64,000 nucleotides of DNA from Crotalaria pallida (GCA_037953625.1 CM075655.1:82115501-82179500); one strand, 5' to 3'; shown: positions 1-11,140, counted from the stretch's first letter. The notes: a model not told the origin generated them from the letters alone. Program-made: numbers and translations.

Positions 1-721
1 TTTGATGATTAAACGTAAAAGTTCAAATAATGATTAATTGTAACATTGACCTTAAAGTAAATAGGAGATGACAACATCTACTATCATTTTTTGGAAGATT
101 GTTGATTTCAATAATGTTGTCACATTGGTGGAACGACAGTCTTAGATGAAACTGGATATAATGACAACGGTGGCAGAGTAGGGTGGCTAGTGTGGGACTA
201 TTTGCAGTGGAAGAAAATTGAGGTTAAAAGCAATGCTAGAAAAAAAAATTCATGAACAAAAAAAAAAAGTGCATAAATATCATTTAAAGAAGGGAGCATC
301 AAAAAATTTCTCTTCAATCCAAATAACCAGTTTTCAGCCCAAAAAAAAACTTAAACAAACAACCCTTCATCAAGATTAAACACCTTTGAAATAACTTAAT
401 TTGCACTTAAACCACCTAAAAATCAAAGTTCTTTCTCCAAGTACTCCTGACTAAAAAAAAAAAAAATTCAACAATGATACAATTATTTCAAACAAAAAAA
501 ACACTCCCCCAAAAAAACAATCAAACTCAAACATACCATAACTGATTGATTGAACTTGACCTGCAATGACTTAAAGTCAATGTGATTTTGCAGTATGTAG
601 TGTTATGACTCGGATTTAAATGAGGCGGTTAGTTCTTCATCCAGCATTATAGAAATAACAAAGAAAAGTCACCGAATATTATTAACAATGCAAAGCAGGA
701 CAAGGAGAAGAGAGTGCATAC
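1..721 (-). other. GMP synthase intron 1 (partial) running off the window
   Basis: This stretch follows the donor site of GMP synthase exon 1 on the minus strand (GAG then GTATGC, donor GT at 721-720). It is AT-rich with poly-A runs and no reading frame resembling the next expected part of GMP synthase. I see no second exon, so the intron probably extends past base 1. Confidence 0.7.
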
Positions 722-1276
722 CTCAGGGTGATACTGCAAGCCAAAGAACTTCCTAGCAGGATTCTCGATAGCGGCGACCACGCCCTGCTGGCTCCGTGCG
801 ACGACCTCGAACCCATCGGGTAGCCTCACAGCCTCATCACCATGGCTCATCCAAACAACCTGGGCATGGCCCACCTTATCATCCCCATAAAGAGAGGACT
901 TTCGCTTCAGCACATCAATCTCCATCCTCCCGTACTCTTGCTTCTTCCCAATGCAGACCTCGCCGCCGAGGCGCTGAACGAGGAGCTGGAGGCCGTAGCA
1001 GATGCCGAGGACGAAGACGCCGTTGGACTCGGCCCAATGGAGGAAGCCGTCGGGGAAGGAGGGGGAGTTGGGGGTGTGGACGGAGTGGGGGCCGCCGGAG
1101 AGGATGACGAGGGAGGGGTTGTGGGAGGAGATGGTGGAGAGAGAGGAGGTGCCGGAGATGCAGAGGGAGAAGACGTTGAGGCTGCGGATGCGGCGGGTGA
1201 TGAGGTGGGTGTATTGGGAGCCGTAGTCGAGGATAAGGACGAGGTCGGATTTCACGGCTGTGGGGTCCATGGCCAT
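722..1276 (-). CDS. GMPS: GMP synthase (glutamine-hydrolysing), exon 1: glutamine amidotransferase domain
   Basis: GMP synthase converts XMP, glutamine and ATP to GMP, the last step of de novo guanine nucleotide synthesis. This exon encodes 185 residues, essentially the whole class I glutamine amidotransferase domain. Visible landmarks are LILDYGSQYTHLITRR at residues 14-29, the oxyanion-hole strand ILSGGPHS near 58-65, the nucleophile in GICYGLQ (Cys93), MSHGDEA near 143-149, and the catalytic pair in YHPE (His183, Glu185). The exon stops after the GAG codon at a good donor (GAG/GTATGC), phase 0. The ATP-pyrophosphatase and dimerisation domains must lie beyond the left edge. ATG 1276 is followed by a second in-frame ATG two codons later, and either may be used. 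This exon is GC-rich compared with all surrounding DNA. It is the only host gene seen. Family assignment is secure; exact start and splice are inferred. Confidence 0.95.
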
Positions 1277-1403
1277 CGTTTGCTGAAGGTGGCTGCTCCT
1301 GCTATGTGTTGCTGTTAGGGTTTATGAGGTAGAGATAGAATACAAGGACAAGGGGAGGGGCCAGGGTTTAAGTGTGTGGACTGTGGAATAATCAAGAATA
1401 CTA
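1277..1403 (-). promoter_or_regulatory. GMP synthase 5' leader and proximal promoter with a telo-box
   Basis: Between the GMP synthase ATG and the first MITE there are only about 127 bp. On the minus strand this holds a telo-box, AAACCCTAA (1315-1323), an element known from plant genes active in dividing cells, and a second related AAACCCTGG further upstream. A CT-rich leader follows. No TATA box is seen inside these 127 bp; the nearest TATA-like string lies in the MITE end next door. Confidence 0.55.
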
Positions 1404-1462
1404 CTCCCTCCTGTTCTATATAAGGTAAGCCTTTTTGAGACTTTTTTTTCCTTGATATAATA

Positions 1463-1748
1463 CTTCCTCCGTCCCTTAATTTAGGGTATCATTGGTGTCC
1501 CTTTTTATAAGTCGTTTTAGAATATTTAGGTAGTATTAAAGAGTTTATTCCAAATACACCCCTCATAATTGCATAGGGGTGATAGGGTAATAATTACAAT
1601 AGAAGGAGAAATGAATAAAGTTGTAAAATTTTAAATAGGGGTAACCTTGGAATGACAACATATTTTTTGATAAATTTGAGAGTAATAATTACTTTTCTTA
1701 ACCTGCGTGAATTAGGTAAAAATGATTTATATTAAGGGACAAAGAGAG
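1463..1748. mobile_element. Nested Stowaway MITE
   Basis: This 286-bp element begins CTTCCTCCGTCCCTTAAT and ends with the imperfect inverse ATTAAGGGACAAAGAGAG. It is flanked by TA on both sides (1461-1462 and 1749-1750) and interrupts the left arm of the larger MITE. It has no coding capacity, as expected for a MITE. Confidence 0.75.
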
Positions 1749-1889
1749 TAAGTCATATTTCTAATTTCCAATACCATTAATTACTTCTTTTTCACAAACA
1801 CCGATGTTTACTCAACATTTTTTAGATTTCCAATAATAATTATAGAAGCACTTTTGAAAAAGTATACCAAATATGTATATTTTCGATAT

Positions 1890-1967
1890 CACTAACAATA
1901 TTAACTAATTTTCTTAAATGGAGTGAAATTGGTCAAATGATACTTATATTAGGAACCGGAGGAAGTA
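1890..1967. mobile_element. Orphan right end of another Stowaway-like MITE
   Basis: The sequence up to AACCGGAGGAAGTA (1954-1967) closely resembles the right end of the 1463-1748 MITE, with matching upstream bases such as TTTTCTTAA. No partner left end was found, so this is probably an internally deleted or truncated copy. Confidence 0.45.
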
Positions 1968-2281
1968 ATAAATTAGTTATCAAACCCATGTGTTGCACGA
2001 GTTTTTATGTAACATAAAACCCTTTTATCAAAATCAATGTGAATTTAAAAAGTGTTGAGTAAATAGGGGTGTTTGCGGAAAAAAGTAATTAATGGTCATT
2101 GAGAATTGAGAATTTGTATACGATCTTATAAAAGGGGACAAAATAAAAATGTCAAAAGGGTCTTATATTTAGGGATGGAAGGAGTACATTTTTGCCAAAT
2201 TTTCAATAATGTTTGCTATTTAATGTAGACATACAGTATATTGGAAATGATACTGGCTTGAATTATTGTTAAGGGTACATC

Positions 2282-3131
2282 TAGGGATGACAACGGGGCG
2301 GGGATAGGGCGGGGGGTACTTTGTCATTCCCCATCTTCGGGTCTCATTCCTCCCCCATCCCCATCCCCAAACCCCATCTCGGGTAGAAATTGTTCCCCAT
2401 CCCCATTCCCCACGGTCCCCACGGTCCCCAAACATACGCGAAATTTTTTTAAAAAAATCGTAACTTCCATTTGACTCGTCATAAAATTAACCCTGCTTAA
2501 TAGTATTTTCAAAAGATACATAGTACTTAAAAATAATCATTAAAAGTCAAATAATTCAATCTAAGAAATAGAATAAAAATAATTATTAAAACAAAACATC
2601 ATAGATTCAGTCACTTCCACCAATGTGGGTGAGATGATACATCAACTCCCTTGTCAGTTCCCATATCTTCAATTTCAACTACAGTTACAAATTTTTAAAT
2701 ATGCTGCAACACAAGTTTATGGCTTTTGGCATATTTGAGTTGCAACCTCCTAAAAAAAATAACCATCATCAATTCAGTAAAGAAAGATATTTGCAAAAAT
2801 CATAAAGTGATCGAATAATATATTACCTCATCATCAACATCCATATCCTCATCATAAAATGCACTTTTTAGGGTTGAAAGGTGAAATTACCAAAAAAACC
2901 AATTCTTTTAATTACATAAAAGTTAAAAACTAAGGGTGTATATGTAAAATAGGCGGGGAACGGGGCCCCGCGGGGACGGGGGGACCTATCCCATTCCCCG
3001 CCCCGAAATCTGTACGGGGGAAAAATCCCCCCCATCCCCGACCCCGACGGGGAAAAATCCCGGAAATCGGGGACCCGAACGGGGCGTTCCCCGCGGGAAT
3101 CCCCGAATGGCGTTCCCTATTGCCACCCCTA
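2282..3131. mobile_element. Non-autonomous hAT element with 8-bp target duplication
   Basis: The left end is TAGGGATGACAACGGGG and the right end is its inverse, ending TTGCCACCCCTA. Perfect 8-bp duplications GGTACATC flank it (2274-2281 and 3132-3139), the size typical of hAT transposition. Both arms are G- or C-rich with a GGGGCGGGG theme, while the 500-bp middle is AT-rich. There is no transposase. It sits in the 3' flank of the Helitron helicase remnant. Confidence 0.85.
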
Positions 3132-3142
3132 GGTACATCATA

Positions 3143-3545
3143 TCAAACATAATCACATGTAAGCAGTTCATTAAAGATCACATGATACACGACATTTTTT
3201 GTGTAGACGTAATTTTCATTTTGCTCTATGGTAAGAATTTTGAGTCTATCTGGCTTTGTAACTCTTGATATTACCAAATATAATTGTTCATAACAAAACA
3301 CTAGTTTTGGCAGGAATAATCCTACTGTCTTTAACGATTGCCCTCGACTTTTGTTTATTGTCATTACATAGCACAGTCTTATTGGGAATTGTTTTCTTCT
3401 GAAAAGCCACTTCGAGTCACTTGCTGTTAAAACTATCCGTGGTATAAGTACCCTTGCACCAATGTCGTTTATTGATATTATTTTGGTTTCAATTATCCAT
3501 TTTCCTAAACGGAAGTAGTCCCGTTCCATTACGCATTCTTAATGC
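3143..3545 (-). pseudogene. Helitron helicase (PIF1-like), C-terminal part
   Basis: The minus-strand frame reads through LGKWIIETKI, VLIPRIVL, FPIRLCYVMTINKSRGQSL, and LYLVISRVTKPDRLKIL. That is the order of the last helicase motifs of plant Helitron Rep/helicase proteins (the TINKSRGQS stretch is the conserved motif near the end). Just upstream the codons for an RNGTG string appear in another frame, so a frameshift is present. The preceding part of the same protein lies 26 kb away at 29932-30663 in the same orientation, and LINE A separates the two. It is a dead gene of the oldest element in the window. Confidence 0.8.
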
Positions 3546-3552
3546 GGGGTTT

Positions 3553-3861
3553 ATGTTTTTTTAGAAGAAAAACTTCATTCCAACAAAACAAAATATAGCA
3601 CAAGAACAATCCAATGCTTGATTTAGAAAACAATCAAGCAAAAAGAAAAAGAAAAAACAAGATTACAGTTCCCCATGAATTCTAGCTACCAAAGCTCTAT
3701 TCTTTCAATTATCAAAATTCTTAAACTTTAAACTAATTTTAATTGTCAGCACTCTCTTAACCAAGTTGTAGACTTGGAATGGTTGAAGCTCTTTCCCTTG
3801 GAATAATCTTCGATTCCTTTCCATCCATGTTTGATAAACCATAGCTGCATATGCTGCAATC
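3553..3861 (-). mobile_element. LINE A, 3' end
   Basis: On the minus strand this reads as the extreme C-terminus of a plant L1-like ORF2 (a segment like MVYQTWMERNRRLF), followed by an AT-rich 3' UTR ending in an A run (T-rich near 3553-3560 on the plus strand). It is the 3' piece of a LINE whose other parts are at 4620-5177 and 28959-29930. The 8 bp at 3862-3869 are the duplicated target of the adjacent hAT. Confidence 0.75.
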
Positions 3862-3869
3862 ACCATGAG

Positions 3870-4611
3870 TAGGGGTGTAAGCGATCCAGTCCAGGATCGC
3901 GAGACCAGTCGGATTGAACCGGATGGAATCGAAAAATATGATCCGATCCGGTCTCGTGATCCAGTCTGATCCCCAAATTCCTAGACCGTTCTTTTATGGT
4001 CTAGTCCACGATCCCATAAATTTTGAGACCGTTGGAACCGGACCGATAATTTATAAAATATAAAAAAAATAAAGTAGTTATGTTTCCTTTCGTTTAATGG
4101 ACCATGAGGAGTAGTTCGTATTTAATGACCAAGTGTTATAATGTTGTTGACATTAGGTAATTGGGTCACTAGGTACGAGGTATTGATTTCTAAAGGCTTT
4201 TGCTTGTATTTATGTATTTGGAATTTGTATTTCTGGTACTCAGCAGGTTATAAATCTCTTACTTCCTTGTTGTTTTGGTAATAAATTTTTTCTCTTAAAA
4301 AAAAAAACTCACGCCTTATATCCTCTCCTCTCACATAATTTATACATTATAAATTGTATATATCAAACATGTAGTTCATTGATTCAGTATGCTTTGCCTT
4401 TTCAGTGTGAAGTTATGTTTTTTTCCTCCCTATTTTGGTTTGAATAAAGTAGCAAAAAAAAAAAAAAAAAGAAAAGCTAAATAAATTGGACCGGACCATT
4501 TATCCGGTCTTTGAACATAAAAATGTCTGGACCGGACCGGACCATGTCAATTTAATTGGTTTGATCCCTAATATCTATCAAAGACTGGACTGCCGGACCG
4601 CTACACCCCTA
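3870..4611. mobile_element. Non-autonomous hAT element inside LINE A
   Basis: The element starts TAGGGGTGTAAGCG and ends with the inverse CGCTACACCCCTA. Target duplications ACCATGAG are perfect (3862-3869 and 4612-4619). Both arms carry repeated GGACCGGACC/GGTCCGGTCC-type strings and the centre is AT-rich. There is no coding capacity. Removing it rejoins the LINE A reading frame region. Confidence 0.85.
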
Positions 4612-5177
4612 ACCATGAGCCTTCTGTTTTTGTTTCTGTTAAATGCAAGCCGAAGCCATCTAGTCCAATTAGGCCTAGTTACATATAAGGTATCCAAGCA
4701 CGACCGGTTATTCATCAAACGAACCAGTTCACGGCTCCAACTGCACGTGAAAAAAAGGTGATTGACACTCTCATCATGCTCCCTGCAAAGGTAGCAGATT
4801 GGATCAACTTGAGCATACTGATTGATCATGTCCTTGGTCTTTAATTTGTTAAGCTCCATCAACCAGAAAAGGAAGCAATGTTTGGGAAGTGAACAAGAAT
4901 TCCATATGTACTTGTGCATGGTAAAAGTTACTTGAGGGCCAAGTAACCAATCATAGCCACTGCAGAGAATATAGATGTCATCATTAGAGCCAATCCAGTT
5001 TTCATTCCTAAAACCAGACACCAGCTTGTCTCTAATCTTCAAAAGCTGCTTCCAATGCCAACCATATGTTGGTTTTGCTTCATAATTCCATATCCCCTGA
5101 TCCTTCAGGTATATAGAGTTGATCCATTTGATCCAAAGGGAGTCCTTCTTAGCTATTTTCTGCCAGATTTGCTTGCC
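4612..5177 (-). pseudogene. LINE A ORF2, zinc-binding RVT tail
   Basis: The minus-strand frame contains KKDSLWIKWINSIYLKDQ, IRDKLVSGF, the zf-RVT region YIWNSCSLPKHCFLFWL, the cysteines of ICYLCREHDESVNHLFFTC, and WSREL. This matches the 3' part of ORF2 of L1-type plant LINEs, and the same stretch occurs in LINE B (10043-10735). On the right it is cut at 5177 by the Athila element, and the reading resumes beyond it at 28959. On the left it is cut by the hAT. Confidence 0.85.
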
Positions 5178-6402
5178 CGATTATAGTCAAATTTATATCA
5201 TATTTTATTGGTATTTATCATCCTTTTTATTTGGTTTTAGGCTTGTTTCTTAAATATTTAGTAAGTATTAGCTAGATGTTAAACATTTAGTTGTTAATAA
5301 AGTCCATTACTAATATTACTTCTTTTTGCCATGAATTTTAGATTTTAAGGCCTAAATATGAAGTTTAATATCAAAGGAATTGTTTAAAAAAATGTTTAAA
5401 TAATAAAAATTAAAATTAAAATTAAAAATTAAAAATTAAAATATAAAAATTAAAAATTAAAAATTAAAAAATGAAGAATTATTAAGTCGTTTCACCAAGC
5501 GGAGCTATTGAAGTTACAACAAACTTCTTAAGAATTATTAAAAAGAGAAATATGTTTTTCTTTATTTTAACTTTTGTTTTAATTTCATTCCTTAATTCTA
5601 GGTTGTTCTATGAATAGCAACATCTGCACCTATATAAGAAGGAGAAATAAACAGTTGAAGAGGGAGAGAGACAATGATCAAGAAACTCTTTCAAAGAAAT
5701 TCTTGCGGGATTTTGATTGTTGGTAACAATTCTGTTACTATAGAATCCTCCATGTAATTTTATTAATTTAATTTAATTTTATTTTATTTTATTTATTTAT
5801 TTTTGTTATGGATAGTTAGAGTTCATATAGGGATATGATGATTTGGTATGGATTATAAATAACAATGATGAATTATGAATTAATTCTCTTTCTTTTAGTC
5901 AATTGTTTAATTGTGTATTGATTGTGTTCATTAAATCTGCAATTTTATGACTTGGGATTCAATTCTCCAATTGGGAAATTGGGAATTGAATTGACCTTCA
6001 ATTAAACTTTGTAATTTTACATTGAGTAGGGATACCTATGTAAAATTATATGACAATGAAAGTCCGGCAACAATTATAATGAAATTATAATTCTTGAAAA
6101 GTGACTTAAGGAATTAAGCAGTTTTTGAAATTATAATAAAAAGCGATTATCTTTAGGAATTGAATTTTCGTTAATTTACTGGAATTATCGTTAACTTAGG
6201 AAGAATTCTAATTCATAACCACGTTGTTATAATCCTGGTAATGACCCATACCCCTAACCTTTTACAAGTTTTTAAATCAAAATCAATTTCTAAGTTTAAT
6301 TTACAAAATCATGGACTTGTTATCAAAACCCAAATTTTATTTCAAATTTTACTAATAAATAAACAACCAAGCCATGTGAAGGACAAGGAAGAAGACTATA
6401 GC

Positions 6403-7440
6403 ATGAAGACTTCTGTATGGGACAATTTTGATATCTCTAAGCTGAGGAATGCGGGAGAAAAACTACAATTCTACCAACCTGAATTAAAGGAAGGACAGTC
6501 AGTAGAGAAGATTGAGTTGGCAAATGTGGAGAATGAAGTTAAGTATTGGAGTAATGCCTTGGTTTGCTATGTACTTGGAGCCAAGCCCCCCTATAGTGTA
6601 ATCAGTGAATATATAAAAAAGGCTTGGTGTAGTTATGCCATAGATAAAATTCTCATGAACACAGATGGCACTGTGGTGGTAAGATTCAATACTATAGAGG
6701 CCAGGAATACAATATTGAGATAGGGGTGTATCATTTTGACAAAAAGCCAATGATTCAATTTCCTGAACAGGAAGACCACTAAAGAAGGGTTTTCTTGATC
6801 GTGTGTTAGTGTGGATTCAATTTCCTGATCTAAGCACTAAATTTTGGGGGCCTGCAGCATTGAGCAAAATTTCCAACCTTGTTGGAATTCCAATCATGGT
6901 AGACAAGGTGACACAAGAAAGGAACATGATTCAGTTTGCCAGAGTTCTCATTGAAGTTGATCAGTTAATCCTTCTAGATGAGGTTTATTTTGAAGATGAT
7001 AAGGGAAATATTATTGCACAGAAAGTTGTTTATGAGTGGAAACCAACTCTATGCACAAAATGTTCAGCCTATGGCCATGACTCTGCAATGTGTAGGCGTG
7101 GAGTTAAGCAACAGTGGGTGGTTAAAAATAAGCCATCTATGAAGGATGTTGAGGATATTGTTGATAAACTGAAATTGAAAAGGGACATTGACAATGGCAT
7201 TATCCCTGTAGAAAACCTAGAATCAGCCAAAGAAGCAGTCAAGGACTTGATTAGTCCAACTACTGACAGTAGCCAAGGCCAGAGTGGTGATGCTGTCACT
7301 GTTGGTAACCAAATTATGCAGAAGGAATCAGATGTTGGTAGTGACTTAGCCTAGGAAACAACTTCTGATGCAAGAAATTGGACTCAGGTCACAACAAGGA
7401 GGAGGGCTCAACAAAGAATGGTTGCAAATCAGAGGGGAGA
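6403..7440 (+). pseudogene. LINE B ORF1 (DUF4283 / CCHC gag-like protein)
   Basis: The first ATG in the frame is at 6403 (MKTSVWDNFD). An N-terminal DUF4283-type domain (YWSNALVCYVLGAKPPYSV) is followed by a stop at 6721-6723 and a frameshift. The frame then resumes with WIQFPDLSTKFWG, VTQERNMIQFARVLIEV and a zinc knuckle of the CCHC_4 type, CTKCSAYGHDSAMC, near 7050-7091. In plant L1 elements this protein binds the element RNA. The stop and frame changes make it non-functional. Confidence 0.8.
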
Positions 7441-7460
7441 AGGTTCATCCCATTCTCCTA

Positions 7461-10400
7461 ATGGATAGAATCTCAGCTTGGAACATTAGAGGGATCAATA
7501 TCCCTTAAAAACAAAGGGAGGTGAGAACCTTCTTTTGTAAGAATAGAATTGGCTTATTAGGAATTTTAGAGAATAAATTGAGGGATCATTCCTATCATTC
7601 TTCTATGAATAATGTTGCTTCAGGATGTGGTTCATTTATTAACTTATACATGAGTCCAGTTGGCCGCATTTGGGTTATCTTGAGGAGGGACATGTTTACA
7701 GTCACTATAATTGCTAGATCTGCTCAATATGTGCACTGTCATGTGCCTTTTGTGATTGATGCTGCTGATTTTTTTGTTACTTTTGTATATGTTGCTAATT
7801 ATATGAATGATAGGAAAGAGTTGTGGGAAGTTCTGTGTGGCATTCATTCTGTGGCTTCTGGTCCTTGGTTGATTCTAGGTGATTTTAACACCTTTCTTGA
7901 GCCACAAGAAAAGCTAGGAGGGAATTCAGTGGTCTTAAACCACAATTCTAATTTTAGAGATTGTGTTGATCACTGTGGATTAATGGACATGAGATACAAT
8001 GGTTGTTATTATACTTGGTGTAACAAGCAAATTGGGGTGGATAGAATTCACTGCAAATTAGATAGAGCTTTGATAAATCAAGCCTGGTGCATGAAATGGC
8101 CTAATGTTGAAACAGTTTTTCTTCAGCCTGGTCTATCAAATCACTCTCCAATCCTTGTTGATTGGAAAATTCAGTATCAACATCAGAGGGTGAGCTTCAA
8201 ATATTTTAACATGTGGTCCCAGCACCATGACTTTGAGGTGATTGTGGAAGCTATCTAGTCCCTGAACTTGGAAATTAATGCTATGTCCAGATTCATTTCG
8301 AGATTGGATCTTATTTAATAGCCTTTGAGGAAGCTTAATAAGGAGCATTTTGCTAGAATTGAAAAAAGAGAGGAAGACTTGAGATTGAGGTTGGACTTGA
8401 TTCAATCTGAACTTGCAAATAACTCAACAAAAATTAGGCTTCAGGAAGCAAAGAAGGAAACTGTAAGGCAGTATATGGGTGTTCAGAAAACTGCTCTGAT
8501 GTTCTTAAGGCAGAAGGCTAAGGTTGAGTGGCTTAAAGCAAGGGATCGGAAAACAAAGCTTTTTCATCAAGCCATCAAGATGAGAGCATATAGGAATAGG
8601 ATTTTAAAGAACATGACTGAGAACGGTGATGTCATCACAAATCAGCAATAAATTATGATGTGCTTTGTAAATTTCTACAAAAACCTGTTCAGGAAAAGAA
8701 TCCAAAGATTGGGTTGGAACAGTGATGTGATGCCTGAAGGTCATGTGCTTAATCAAATGCAGCAGCTGAATCTTATTCAGCCTTTCATAGAAGAGGAGAT
8801 TAGGGAAACTTTTATGTCTACCCATATTGATAAGGCCCCTGGGCCTTATGGGATTGGCTCATGATTTTACAGGGATGCTTGGACTAATATAGGCAAGGAA
8901 TGCTGTGAGGCTGTGAATTATTTCTTCCAAACAGGTAACTTGCATAGTGAGATGAATGAAACTAGTCTTGTTATGGTTCCTAAGATTGACTGCCCTAATT
9001 ATGTGGCTGATTACAGACCATTAGCTTGCTGTAACACATTGTATAAACGCATTTCAAAGCTTTTATGTGCTAAATTGACTGTTGTTTTGCCAAGTATAAT
9101 TCATGATAATCAGACAGATTTTGTTCAAGGCAGGAGTATTGTTCACAACATACTCATTTCACAGGAATTGTTGAGATTGTATGGGAGAAGGAATGTGTCT
9201 CCTAGAAGTCTAATGAAAATAGATATAAGGAAGGCTTATGATACCTTGGACTGTACCTTCATTGAGGAGATGCTTATAGCATTTAATTTTCCTGAAAAGT
9301 TCAGAAACTGGATTGAAGCTTGCATTACTTCAGCATCTTATTTTGTTGTGATTAATGGCCACAGATCTTAGATATTTCAAGGGCAAAGAGGGTTGAGGCA
9401 AGGAGACCCCATCTCACCTCTCATCTTTGTCCTAGCTATGGAAGTGTTGACTAGGACCTTGTAGTATGCTGCTAGGCACAAGAATTTTTGATTTCATCCC
9501 CTCTGCAAGGACATCAAGCTTGTGAACATGGCATTTGCTGATGACTTGATGATCTTCTGCAAAGGTCATCCAGCAAGTGTCTCAATATTGACTCAAGCTC
9601 TTCAGGAGTTCTCAAACAGATCTGGTTTATATGCAAGCCCTGCAAAATCTAGATTGTTTATGGCTGGACTTAATCAGCAGAAGCAGGATGAGCTACTGGC
9701 AATAACTGGCTTCCAAAAAGGTAGCTTTCCCTTTAGGTACCTTGGCCTTCCTTTATCAGCAAGGAAATGGTCAATTTCAACATGCCAAATTCTAATTAAT
9801 AAAATTACAAGAAGAATTGCCAGTTGGAAGTCTAGGAACCTGTCTTACCAAGCCAAAGTGTGTCTGATTAATTCTGTTTTACTGTCTCTTCACACTTACT
9901 GGGCAGTGTTTGTAATTCCTAAAGCTATAATTAAGGGAATTGGAAAACAATGTAGGCAATTTCGGTGGGGGTTAATGAAGCAGGTGTTTCTATGGCTTCT
10001 GTTGCCTGGCCTAATCTTTGTAGAAGCTAGCATCAAGGTGGATTGAATTTCAAGAACAGCAGTGTTTGGAATCAAGCTGCTATTGGAAAGCATGTATGGC
10101 ACTTAGCTTCCAAAAAGGACAGCCTTTGGGTCAGGTGGATAAGCAGCATATACTTAAAAGATCAGGATTTCTGGTCTGCTGAGTTTAAACCTGGTGGAAG
10201 TTGGCAGTGGAAGCAAATCCTTAAGGCTAGAGACAGACTGCAATTTGGTTTTAACAATGACATATGGATTCATGAAGCTAATGGGCAGTATACTATAAAG
10301 AGTGGATACAAATTTTTGCTAGGCCAGCAACCTTCCTTCTCTTATGCTCATCTGGTCTGGAATTCAATCAATGTTCCAAAACATTGTTTCATCCTTTGGC

Positions 10401-10735
10401 TTGTAGTTCAAGACAGGTTGAAGACAAGGTAGAGGTTGACTGCTTTCTTGACAGTGAATACATTGTGCAGCCTTTGTCATGGTATGAATGAGATTCGAAA
10501 TCACCTCCTCTTTGACTGTGAATGGAGCAGAGATTTATTAGAGCAGTGTTGCCTTTGGTTTGGCTTGGATAAGTGGCCAGTCAGGTTTGCTCATTGGCCA
10601 AGGTGGATCAAGTATGGCTTCAAGGACAAGACTAGAAGGAAGTGCGTTTCTGCTATATATGCCATAGGATCTTATCACATTTGGGCAGAGAGAAATAATA
10701 GAACCTTTAACCATTTAGAGAAGCAAGTTGATTAG
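7461..10735 (+). pseudogene. LINE B ORF2 (endonuclease, reverse transcriptase, zf-RVT)
   Basis: ORF2 opens at ATG 7461 with the AP-endonuclease start ISAWNIRGIN and meets a stop a few codons later. Endonuclease motifs include WLILGDFNTF (about 7870) and the C-terminal SNHSPILVDW (about 8140). The reverse transcriptase has MKIDIRKAYDTLDC (about 9214), GLRQGDPISPLIFVLAMEV (about 9392) and the catalytic FADD in MAFADDLMIFCKG (about 9528). The zf-RVT tail contains KHCFILWL and CSLCHGMNEIRNHLLFDC. At least six in-frame stops or frame changes interrupt it. The protein would nick target DNA and prime reverse transcription there; this copy cannot. Confidence 0.85.
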
Positions 10736-11123
10736 GTTTATAGGAGTATTAGAAGAGAAATAACTTACAAAATTAATTTTTGTATTCCCAAGTTTAGGAG
10801 GTGGCCGAATAAGGCTTTGATAGATAGAATATGTATTGAACTTTAACTTTATTTAGTTAGCCTTAAATATCTTGAACCCTTCACAAAAGGTGGCAAGTGT
10901 TTAAGGTCTATGGTATTGCCTCTATTATGAACCCTTCCTAGAAGGTGGCTTATTAGAGGTAAGAACCATTAGTTTGTTTTTGAATATGCAAGTGGTAATG
11001 AATTCTTATTCTACCAAAAAAAGAAAATTGTTAATTCAACTTATCCCTGTGGGTACGACACCTTATTTTATCACTATATTACTTGTGCGACTCGGTATAC
11101 TTGTCGAGGAACCAACAAGTTTT

Positions 11124-11140
11124 TGGCGCCGTTGCCGGGA
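11124..11140 (+). other. Athila primer-binding site, tRNA-Asp type
   Basis: TGGCGCCGTTGCCGGGA starts 6 bp after the end of the 5' LTR. It complements the 3' end of plant tRNA-Asp, the usual primer of Athila-lineage elements. Confidence 0.85.

Larger units (their letters stand above)
1404..2184. mobile_element. Stowaway-like MITE with long terminal inverted repeats (host of a nested MITE)
   Basis: The left end starts CTCCCTCCTGTTC after a TA (1402-1403). The right end is the inverted form, ATGGAAGGAG, followed by TA (2185-2186), fitting Tc1/mariner Stowaway termini and TA target duplications. The arms are long: the segment near 1770-1825 is an inverted copy of that near 2045-2100 (both carry the string ATTAATTACTT on opposite strands). 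There is no coding capacity. A second MITE (1463-1748) interrupts the left arm. The left terminus faces the GMP synthase promoter. Confidence 0.75.
6359..11022 (+). mobile_element. LINE B, L1-type non-LTR retrotransposon (degenerate)
   Basis: This is a near full-length plant L1-like element with ORF1 (6403-7440) and ORF2 (7461-10735), ending in a 3' UTR and a short A-rich tail (CTACCAAAAAAAG). It interrupts the Athila 5' LTR. Compared with the uninterrupted 3' LTR, about 13 bp of target (TTACTTTAAGGTG region) are missing at the insertion point, and no clear target duplication is visible. It is related to LINE A by its ORF2 sequence. Confidence 0.85.
5178..11117 (+). repeat. Athila 5' LTR, split by LINE B
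   Basis: Bases 5178-6358 and 11023-11117 align with the 3' LTR at 26506-28953. The first dinucleotide is CG here but TG in the 3' LTR. The LTR ends ACCAACA just before the primer site. A TATA box, TATATAAG, is at 5631-5638, with the matching one at 26953-26960 in the 3' LTR. An AT-rich tract of repeated AAAATT units is at about 5400-5470. Confidence 0.85.

Noticed and set aside
1..646. Search for GMP synthase exon 2
   Set aside because: No frame encodes the expected residues after YHPE, and the sequence is intron-like.
842..1318. Long plus-strand ORFs opposite the GMP synthase exon
   Set aside because: They are antisense shadows of a GC-rich conserved exon; composition and lack of any domain argue against coding.
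2282..3131. Possible CpG island or promoter in the G/C-rich blocks
   Set aside because: The G/C-rich strings are inverted arms of a hAT element with a perfect 8-bp TSD.
5400..5470. AAAATT-rich tract as a scaffold or origin signal
   Set aside because: It recurs in the other Athila LTR (about 26725-26795) as simple A/T repeat drift and needs no special function.
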